The notes under the pieces were generated by a model, which was not told where the DNA came from, searched no databases, and saw only the letters and a program-made list of their open reading frames with translations. Shown here in pieces: positions 7,214 to 14,084 of a DNA stretch of 31,799 bases; the stretch's first letter is position 1; each line of letters opens with the position of its first letter. A program made the translations under genes and the position numbers. Source of the DNA: JBMDXB01 sp048594975 (lineage in GTDB: Bacteria > Acidobacteriota > Vicinamibacteria > Vicinamibacterales > 2-12-FULL-66-21); assembly GCA_048594975.1 (NCBI GenBank), contig JBMDXQ010000163.1, positions 1-31,799 on the forward strand. Direction: 5' to 3'.

Positions 7214-9523
7214 ATGCGTCTCCCAGCAGTGGTTGCGCTGCTGATCGTGGCGGTCCTCTCCGCCGCTACGCCGGGCGCCCCGCCCGTGGCGACGCCGCGC
7301 GTCCTGCTCGTCGGCCTGGACGCAGCAGACTGGCAGGCCATCGATCCGCTCGTCGCATCCGGGCGATTGCTTGCCTTCGCGACGATCGCTCGCGAGGGCC
7401 ATACGGCCGTCGTGCGGGCAACGCCCCCTCTCGTGTCGCCCCTGCTCTGGACCACGATTGCCACCGGCCGTCGTCCCGAGGACCACGGCGTGCTCGACTT
7501 CATGGTGGACCTGCCCTCGGGCGAGCAGGCGCCGATCGGCCGCGCGAGCCGCCGGGTGGCCGCGCTGTGGAACGTGGTGTCGGACGCCGGCCGTTCGGCA
7601 TCCGTCGTCGGATGGTGGGCGACGTGGCCGGCCGAGCAGGTGCGCGGCACGATCGTCTCCGATAGGGTGGCGCCGCAACTGACCCGCGCGCGCGAGTCAC
7701 TCGAGGAGGGATCGATCGCGCCGCCCGGCAGCGCCGCCGCCCTCCTGCCGCTGATCGTCGCGCCGGATCGGATCACGCGCGCCGACATCGCGCGCTTCGT
7801 TGCCGTGACGGAGGCCGAGTTCGACGCGGCGCGACAGGCGACCGCCGACACGTCGCTCTTGTACCGGGATTCGATCGCGCACCTGGCGGCAGTTATCGCC
7901 GGCACGCGCACGTACGGCGCGATGGCGGAGCACATCCTGCGCTCGGCGCAGCCCGATGTGCTCGCCGTGTACTTCGAGGCGATCGACATCGTGTCGCACC
8001 TGTTCGTCGCCGACGCGAAGCGCGGGCCCGCTGCGATCGCGCAGGCGTACGAAGAAGTCGACCGCCTGATCGCGCGCCTTGCCGCCGCCGCCGCACCCGA
8101 CACGCTGGTCGTCGTCTGTTCCGATCATGGCTTTCACCGTCCGACGGCGGGGATTCGCGAGAGCCCTTCCGATCTCTCCGGGCCCGCAACCGCGTGGCAC
8201 CGGCCCTACGGAATCATCGCGACGATCGAGGCCGGCCGCCTGGCCGCCGGGACGTCGCCGGCAAGCCAGCGTGACAGGAGGCATCCATTCCGCGGTGCGG
8301 CTCTGGGGCGCCTGGTCTCGCCGCTCGACATCGCTCCGACCGTCCTCCACGCGCTGGGTCTCCCGGTCAGCCGCGAGATGCCGGGCCGGGTGCTCGACGA
8401 GCTGCTGCCCGCGCCTGCGCACGGCCGCGGCCGCGCCGTCGAGTGGGTGACAACTTTCGAAACGGGGAAGCGCGAGGCGACCGGCTCGACGGCGGCCAGG
8501 GTGGATCCCGCGGCGAAAGCGCGGCTGCAGGCCCTCGGCTACATCACCGGTACGACGACGTCGCTGGCCGGCCAGAACCTGGGCGAGGTGCTGTACCGCG
8601 CCGGGCGGCTGGACGCGGCCGAGCGTCAGCTCGTCGCCGTCGTCGAGCGGCAGCCGAGCAACGTCGCCGCGCACCTCTGGCTGGCCAAGACGAGGCGCGA
8701 TCTCGGCCGTCCCCAGCAGGCGTTGAGCGTCTACGAACGCGTCCTGCGGCTCGATCCGGAGGCCGGCGAGGCGCTGCTCGAAGCGGTCGACGTCGCGGTC
8801 ACGGCCGGGGCGATCGATCGCGCGAAGGCGCTGATCGCGGTGCGCGCCAGCAAACACCCGGTGGACGGCTGGAGCCGGACCGCTTCCGGCGCGATTGCCG
8901 CGGCGGAGCGGCGCGAGGGTGACGCGGAGCGCGACTTCCGTGCGGCGCTGGCCGTCGATCCGCTGGCCTACGAGGCGCTCTCGCGGCTCGTGGACCTGCT
9001 CATCGCCGCGCGGCGGGCGTCCGACGCGCTGCCTGCCGTCCGCGGCGCGGTCGCCCGCGCGCCGGACTCGCCGCGCCACCAGGCGCTGCTCGGCGAGACG
9101 CTGCTCGCGTCTCGTGATCCGGCAGGCGCGGAAGCGGCGTTCGAGCGTGCCCTGGCGCAGGCTCCCGACAGCGTCGCCGTCCGCCTCGGATTGGCGCGGG
9201 CGCAGGTCGCACGACAGCGCGTGGCGCAGGCGATTGAGACGCTCCGGCCGGCGCCGGCGTCGGCGGAGCGTTCGCGCCTGCTCGGCGCCGCCTACTCGGC
9301 GCTCGGCCGGTGGCAGGAGGCGGCGGCGGAGTTCCGGTACGCGCTCACGGCCGGCGAAAGCCCGGATCTGCTCAACGGCCTTGGCTGGGCGGAGCACCGC
9401 CAGGGCCGCGGGCGCGAAGCGATCGAGGCGTTCCAGCGCTCGCTCGCGTTGAAGCCGGATCAGCCGCAGATTCGCGAGTTGCTCGCCACGTTGAAACCAT
9501 CCCGGGCGCCGGGGGCTCCGTGA
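7214..9523 (+). CDS. Exported type I phosphodiesterase/nucleotide pyrophosphatase-like protein with TPR repeats
   Basis: This is a 769-residue protein. Residues 1-22 form a signal peptide or anchor. The catalytic domain of the alkaline-phosphatase superfamily (about 28-400) shows the expected metal and nucleophile sites: Asp36 (VGLDAAD), Thr81 in LWTTIATGR, Asp258 and His262 (IDIVSH), Asp304-His305 (CSDHGF) and His329. After an LGY motif (about 441-443) come tandem TPR-like repeats to about residue 760. It probably hydrolyses a phosphodiester or phosphate ester outside the cytoplasm while the TPRs bind partners; the substrate is unknown. An in-frame ATG at 7205 is an alternative start. Its TGA overlaps the GTG of the next gene, so the three paralogous genes are translationally coupled. 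Confidence 0.88.
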   Translation: MRLPAVVALLIVAVLSAATPGAPPVATPRVLLVGLDAADWQAIDPLVASGRLLAFATIAREGHTAVVRATPPLVSPLLWTTIATGRRPEDHGVLDFMVDLPSGEQAPIGRASRRVAALWNVVSDAGRSASVVGWWATWPAEQVRGTIVSDRVAPQLTRARESLEEGSIAPPGSAAALLPLIVAPDRITRADIARFVAVTEAEFDAARQATADTSLLYRDSIAHLAAVIAGTRTYGAMAEHILRSAQPDVLAVYFEAIDIVSHLFVADAKRGPAAIAQAYEEVDRLIARLAAAAAPDTLVVVCSDHGFHRPTAGIRESPSDLSGPATAWHRPYGIIATIEAGRLAAGTSPASQRDRRHPFRGAALGRLVSPLDIAPTVLHALGLPVSREMPGRVLDELLPAPAHGRGRAVEWVTTFETGKREATGSTAARVDPAAKARLQALGYITGTTTSLAGQNLGEVLYRAGRLDAAERQLVAVVERQPSNVAAHLWLAKTRRDLGRPQQALSVYERVLRLDPEAGEALLEAVDVAVTAGAIDRAKALIAVRASKHPVDGWSRTASGAIAAAERREGDAERDFRAALAVDPLAYEALSRLVDLLIAARRASDALPAVRGAVARAPDSPRHQALLGETLLASRDPAGAEAAFERALAQAPDSVAVRLGLARAQVARQRVAQAIETLRPAPASAERSRLLGAAYSALGRWQEAAAEFRYALTAGESPDLLNGLGWAEHRQGRGREAIEAFQRSLALKPDQPQIRELLATLKPSRAPGAP

Positions 9524-11829
9524 CCAGACGCCGCTCGCGCAGCACGGCCCCACAGGCGGCCGCGCCGGCTCGGAAGTGGCCGATGCGGACGGTCGTCATC
9601 GCCCTGGCGGCTGGCACGCTGGTCGCGCTCGGTGCCGTCGCCTGGCGCACCCTCGCCGAAAAGGGGGCTGACTCCTTTTCGGCAAAGGAGGCAGCCCTTT
9701 CACCCAACGTGCTGCTCGTCACGATCGATACGCTGCGGTGGGACAGGCTGGGGGCGTACGGGGCGCGGGATGCGGCGACCCCGGTGCTCGACGCCCTTGC
9801 CGCACGCGGCCTACGATTCGAGACCGCGATCGCGCAATCGCCCCTGACGGCGCCGTCCCACGCCTCCATCCTCACGGCCACGATCCCGCCGCGCCACGGC
9901 GTCCGCGACAACGGCGGGTTTGCGCTCCCCCCACCGCTGCCGACGGTCGCGGAGGTCTTCCAGCGCGCCGGTTACCGCACCGCGGGGTTCGTCTCCGGCT
10001 TTCCCCTCGACCGCCGGTTCGGCTTCGCGCGCGGGTTCGAACGATACGACGATCGGCTGCCGCGCGGCAGCGGCCGGCGGCGCGCGGAGTACGTCGAACG
10101 CCGCGCCGACACGACGACCGACCGCGCGCTGCGCTGGCTGGCCGAGGAAGCGGGCGCGACGCCGGTCGGGGGCGCGCGCGACCGGGCCTGGTTCGCCTGG
10201 GTGCACTATTTCGATCCGCACGCGCCGTACGAACCTCCGGCAGATGCCGCTTCCAGAGTCCCCGGCCGCCCGTACGACGGCGAGATCGCGTTCGTCGATC
10301 AGCAGCTCGGACGGCTGCTCGATGCCCTCGATCGATCCGGCAGCGGCGACCGCACCATCGTCCTCGTGACTGCCGACCACGGCGAGGCGCTGGGCGAACA
10401 CGGCGAGGAGACGCACGGCGTGTTCCTGTACGACGCGACGCTCCGCGTGCCCTGGGTGATGGCGGGACCAGGCGTCTCGCACGGGACGGTGACGCAGGTG
10501 CTCGCGCGCGGCGTGGACGTCATGCCGACACTGCTCGATCTCGCCGGGCTCGATCGGCCTGGCGGGCTGGACGGCCGGTCGCTCGCCACCGCCGCTCGCG
10601 GCGGCACCCTCCGCGACGAGCCAGCCTACGCCGAGTCGCTGTTCGCGCGCATTCACTTCGGCTGGTCGCCGCTCTACGCCTGGCGCAGCTCGCGCTGGAA
10701 GGTGATCGACGCTCCCCGCCCGGAGCTGTACGCGGTCGACCGAGATCCCGCCGAGACGAGCGACTGGGCGGCCGCCGAAGCGGACACCGCGCGTCAGCTG
10801 CTGCGACAGCTTCGTGCCGCCCGCGAGGTGGCGACGCCGGACGCTCGCCTTGCCGCAGACCGGGGGTCGACGGAGCGGCTGCGTGCGCTCGGGTATGCGA
10901 GCGGGACACCGGCGCCGGCTGCGCCAGGGCAGGCGGTCGATCCGAAGGACCGCATCGGTCTGGTCAACCGGATGTGGCGCGGCCTCTCCCTTGTCGATGC
11001 TGCACCCGCGGTGGCGGCGCGCGAGCTCTCCGCTGTCCTGGCGGGCGATGCCGACCTGCACCTCGCGCGGCGCCACCTTGCGGTTGCGTACGCCAACGCG
11101 GGTGACCGGGTGCGCGCCGTCGCGGAGATCGAGCGGCTCGTCCAGGAGGGCGGGGCGAGCGGCGATGACCACCTGCTGCTCGCCGAGTGGCGGCGCGCCC
11201 TCGGCGACGCGGCCGGCGCGCGCGCGGCGCTGGACGAAGCGGCGCGCCGGGATCCCGGGTCCCCGGAGCCGCTGCTCGCGCGCGGCCGCACCGCGCTCGT
11301 CGAGCGTGACCTGGACGGCGCCGCGGCCGCCTTCGGCAAGGTGCTCGAGCAGTCGCCCGGCCACGCCGAGGCGCTCCGTGGACTGGGCGAGGTGGCGATG
11401 GCGCGCGGCGATCTGGCCGGCGCGACGGCGCGCTTCGAGCAGATCGTCGGCGCCGATCCGGTCGATACGGAGGCGCGCGTCAAGCTGGGCGTCCTGCGCG
11501 CGCGCGCGGGACGGCTCGACGAAGCGCTCGCGCTTTTTCGCGAGGCCGTCGCGCTCGATCCGCAGCAAGGCGAGGCGCTGTTGGCCCTGGGCGGCGCGCT
11601 CGCGAAGACGGGGCGGCCGCGCGAGGCGGTCGCGTACTTCGAACGCGCAGTGGCCGCCGGCTTGCGGACGCCGGTCGCGCTCAACGGCCTCGGCGCGGCA
11701 CGGCTGGAGTCCGGGGATCGCGCCGGCGCGCTCGCCGCGTTCCGTGCATCGCTCGCGGCCGACCCGGCGCAGCCGTCGATCCGCACCCTCGTGACGAAGC
11801 TCTCGACCCGGACGGGATCGCGCCCGTGA
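9520..11829 (+). CDS. Membrane-anchored sulfatase-like hydrolase/transferase with TPR repeats (first of two)
   Basis: The GTG start at 9520 overlaps the previous stop (GTGA). The 769-residue protein has a basic N-terminus, one membrane segment (about 23-43), a sulfatase-fold domain (about 62-430) and TPR repeats (about 490-755). Metal residues include Asp70 (VTIDTLRWD) and Asp286-His287 (TADHGE), followed by LGEHGEETHG. At the nucleophile site the motif is T110-A-P-S-H-A-S, so Thr replaces the Cys/Ser that sulfatases convert to formylglycine, and His replaces the usual Arg. It may therefore be a phospho-transferase or phosphodiesterase rather than a sulfatase. The linker at residues 46-57 is encoded by a palindromic repeat (9656-9682). 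The conserved LGY and VDPKDRI motifs at the domain junction recur in the next gene. Confidence 0.88.
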   Translation: MTRRRSRSTAPQAAAPARKWPMRTVVIALAAGTLVALGAVAWRTLAEKGADSFSAKEAALSPNVLLVTIDTLRWDRLGAYGARDAATPVLDALAARGLRFETAIAQSPLTAPSHASILTATIPPRHGVRDNGGFALPPPLPTVAEVFQRAGYRTAGFVSGFPLDRRFGFARGFERYDDRLPRGSGRRRAEYVERRADTTTDRALRWLAEEAGATPVGGARDRAWFAWVHYFDPHAPYEPPADAASRVPGRPYDGEIAFVDQQLGRLLDALDRSGSGDRTIVLVTADHGEALGEHGEETHGVFLYDATLRVPWVMAGPGVSHGTVTQVLARGVDVMPTLLDLAGLDRPGGLDGRSLATAARGGTLRDEPAYAESLFARIHFGWSPLYAWRSSRWKVIDAPRPELYAVDRDPAETSDWAAAEADTARQLLRQLRAAREVATPDARLAADRGSTERLRALGYASGTPAPAAPGQAVDPKDRIGLVNRMWRGLSLVDAAPAVAARELSAVLAGDADLHLARRHLAVAYANAGDRVRAVAEIERLVQEGGASGDDHLLLAEWRRALGDAAGARAALDEAARRDPGSPEPLLARGRTALVERDLDGAAAAFGKVLEQSPGHAEALRGLGEVAMARGDLAGATARFEQIVGADPVDTEARVKLGVLRARAGRLDEALALFREAVALDPQQGEALLALGGALAKTGRPREAVAYFERAVAAGLRTPVALNGLGAARLESGDRAGALAAFRASLAADPAQPSIRTLVTKLSTRTGSRP
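9656..9682. repeat. REP-like palindrome inside coding sequence
   Basis: CCGAAAAGG (9656-9664) and CCTTTTCGG (9674-9682) are perfect 9-bp arms around GGGCTGACT. A weaker second inverted repeat (AAAGG and CCCTTT, 9684-9700) follows. It encodes part of the linker between membrane anchor and catalytic domain, and the paralogue downstream has no equivalent. It resembles dispersed A4G4/C4T4 palindromes I recall from acidobacterial genomes. Confidence 0.5.
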
Positions 11830-13970
11830 CGCGCCGACCGGGGCGACGCCGTCTAATGCCCCTCGCGATCGCGGCGATTGCAGTCGCTGGCGGTGCCGCG
11901 TGGTGGGTGCTGGCACGCCGGGGGGAGCCCGCGCCGGCCGGACCTGCCCGTGCGCGCCACCACATCCTGCTCGTCACGCTCGATACGACCCGCGCGGATC
12001 GTCTCGGCAGTTACGGCTACGCGCGCGCGCGCACGCGCTACCTCGACCGGCTCGCCGCGGAAGGCGTGCGCTTCGACCAGGCGATCAGCCCCGCTCCGCT
12101 GACCCTACCGGCGCACGCGTCCCTGTTCACCGGGCTGTACCCCTTCGAGCACGGCGTCCGCAACAACGGCAACTTCTACCTCGCCGATCGCTTCGACACG
12201 CTCGCTGCCCGGCTTCAGCAGCAGGGATACAGGACAGCCGCGTTCGTCAGTTCATTCATCCTCGACCGCCGCTACGGCCTCGGCCGGGGCTTCGACGTGT
12301 ACGACGACAGACTCGAAGGGACATCGCGCCAGGTGCTCAGCCTCGAGGCCGAGCGGCGCGGGGATCGCACGGCGCTCGCGCTGGGCGCCTGGCTCGATCG
12401 GATGGCGGCTGAGCCCGGTGGGCCACTCTTCGCCTGGCTGCACCTGTACGAACCGCACGAGCCCTACCGTCCGCCGTCGCCGTTCCGCGACGCTTTTGCC
12501 GCCTCGCCCTACGACGGAGAGGTGGCCTTCACGGACTCCATCGTCGCCTCCGTCCTCGATCGCCTGGGCCGCCTCGGCCTCCTGCACACCACATTGGTGG
12601 CCATCGTCGGCGATCACGGCGAGAGCCTGGGCGAGCACGGCGAGGAGACGCACTCGATGTTCGTCTACGAAGGCGACCTGCGGGTGCCGCTGATCCTGTG
12701 GCGGCCGGGAACGCTTCCCGCGGGCCGCGTGGTGCGCGAGCCGGTGCGGCTGACCGACCTGGCGCCCACGCTGCTCGACCTGGTCGGCGCTCCGCCGCTG
12801 GTCGTGGCGCACGGGCGGACGCTCCTGCCCGCGATCGAGGGCGCGTCCACGGAGCCGGCAGCGGTGTACGCGGAGACCCTGCTGCCACAGTTCTACATGG
12901 GCTGGGCGCCGCTGCGCGCGATCCGCGACGAGCGCTGGAAGTTCATCGAGGCGCCGCGTGCGGAGTTGTACGACCTGGAGCGCGACCCGGCGGAGCTGCG
13001 GAACCTGCACGACGCCGAGCCGCAGCGCGTCGCGGCGCTGCGCCGCGCGCTGGAGCGCCTGACCGGCGGGGCGGCAGGGGAGATGAGCGTCGGGGCGATG
13101 GACCGGGAGGCGCTCGAGAAGCTCGCGTCGCTCGGCTATGTCGGCGCCGGCTCGACGTCGGCAGCGGCCGCGCCGTCGAGCGCCGTCGATCCGAAGGACA
13201 AGATCGACGTCTTCAACCAGCTGCGGCGGGCGAACAGCGCCGTCCGCGAGCGGCGGTTCGGGGACGCCATGCGGATCCTGGACGAGGTGCTGGCGCGCGA
13301 GCCGCGCAACGGGTTTGCGCGTCTGGTGCTTGGAAGCGCCTACATGGGCCAGGGCCGCTACGCGCAGGCAATCACTCAGTACCGCGATTACCTCGAGCTG
13401 GTGCCGACGAGCGCGTACGCGCACCACTGGATTTCGATCTGCTACCTGCGGATGGGGGATGCCGATCGGGCGCTGAGGGAAGCCGAAGGGACGCTGGCCA
13501 TCGACCCTCGATTCAGCGACGCGCGGGTACTGCGCGGCGGCGTGCTGGCCTCGCGGGGCGACTACCCGGCCGCCGTCGCCGAACTGCGAAAGGCGGTCGA
13601 GACGGACCCCGCCAAGGTCATCCTGCGGCTCGATCTCGCGAAGGTGCTCGCCGAGGCGGGGCGCACGAAGGAAGCAGAGGCCGAATACGACGCGATTTTC
13701 CGTGTGCAGCCGGATTACGCGCCGGCGCTCGCCGGTGTTGGCGCGCTTTACGCGGCGACGGGACGGCTGGAGGACGCGGTTCGGGCGCTGCGGCGGGCGA
13801 TCGAGCTGGAGCCGAACCAGCTGGAGGCACGGATGAACCTGGCCGAGGCGCTGGTGCGCCAGGGCCGGACGGCCGATGCGGCCGCGGAATGGCAGCGCGT
13901 TCTCGAGGCGCCGCATGCGCCGCCAGCCATGCGCGATGCCGCCCGCGCGCGACTGGCCCGAACGCGATGA
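11826..13970 (+). CDS. Membrane-anchored sulfatase-like hydrolase/transferase with TPR repeats (second of two)
   Basis: The GTG start at 11826 again overlaps the previous stop by GTGA. The 714-residue protein has a basic N-terminus and membrane segment (about 10-30), a sulfatase-fold domain (about 46-410) and TPR repeats (about 460-700). Metal residues include Asp53 (VTLDTTRAD) and Asp263-His264 (VGDHGES), then LGEHGEETHS. The nucleophile motif is T93-L-P-A-H-A-S, so here too Thr stands where sulfatases have Cys/Ser. LASLGYVG and VDPKDKI mark the junction to the TPRs. It is clearly a paralogue of the preceding gene, probably by duplication, with the active domain in the periplasm. The substrate is unknown. 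A strong hairpin follows the stop. Confidence 0.88.
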   Translation: MTRRPGRRRLMPLAIAAIAVAGGAAWWVLARRGEPAPAGPARARHHILLVTLDTTRADRLGSYGYARARTRYLDRLAAEGVRFDQAISPAPLTLPAHASLFTGLYPFEHGVRNNGNFYLADRFDTLAARLQQQGYRTAAFVSSFILDRRYGLGRGFDVYDDRLEGTSRQVLSLEAERRGDRTALALGAWLDRMAAEPGGPLFAWLHLYEPHEPYRPPSPFRDAFAASPYDGEVAFTDSIVASVLDRLGRLGLLHTTLVAIVGDHGESLGEHGEETHSMFVYEGDLRVPLILWRPGTLPAGRVVREPVRLTDLAPTLLDLVGAPPLVVAHGRTLLPAIEGASTEPAAVYAETLLPQFYMGWAPLRAIRDERWKFIEAPRAELYDLERDPAELRNLHDAEPQRVAALRRALERLTGGAAGEMSVGAMDREALEKLASLGYVGAGSTSAAAAPSSAVDPKDKIDVFNQLRRANSAVRERRFGDAMRILDEVLAREPRNGFARLVLGSAYMGQGRYAQAITQYRDYLELVPTSAYAHHWISICYLRMGDADRALREAEGTLAIDPRFSDARVLRGGVLASRGDYPAAVAELRKAVETDPAKVILRLDLAKVLAEAGRTKEAEAEYDAIFRVQPDYAPALAGVGALYAATGRLEDAVRALRRAIELEPNQLEARMNLAEALVRQGRTADAAAEWQRVLEAPHAPPAMRDAARARLARTR

Positions 13971-13986
13971 AGGCGCGGAAAAGCGA

Positions 13987-14045
13987 GGCGCGCCGTAGGC
14001 GCGCCCCGCCGGAGCGGAGCGGGGCTAGAGCCCCCGCGAGCGACG
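13987..14045. repeat. GC-rich intergenic hairpin block
   Basis: GGCGCGCC (13987-13994) is repeated at 13998-14005 around GTA, and GCCCCGC pairs with GCGGGGC just after. The block resembles the insert in the integrase gene (about 1843-1940) in motif order. It lies between two convergent genes, next to the terminator-like hairpin. Confidence 0.45.
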
Positions 14046-14055
14046 GCGAAAGGGG

Positions 14056-14080
14056 GTCCGGGGGACGAAGTCCCCCGGAC
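14056..14080. terminator. Bidirectional terminator-like hairpin
   Basis: GTCCGGGGGAC (14056-14066) and GTCCCCCGGAC (14070-14080) are perfect 11-bp arms with a GAA loop. It sits between the stop of the TPR operon (13970) and the stop of the convergent TonB receptor gene (14085), 5 bases from the latter. No T-tract follows on either strand, so it is a strong hairpin but not a textbook intrinsic terminator. Confidence 0.55.
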
Positions 14081-14084
14081 AAGG

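Noticed and set aside
9811..11916. Long leftward open frame opposite the sulfatase-like gene
   Set aside because: Antisense shadow of a gene with recognisable catalytic motifs; no family features of its own.
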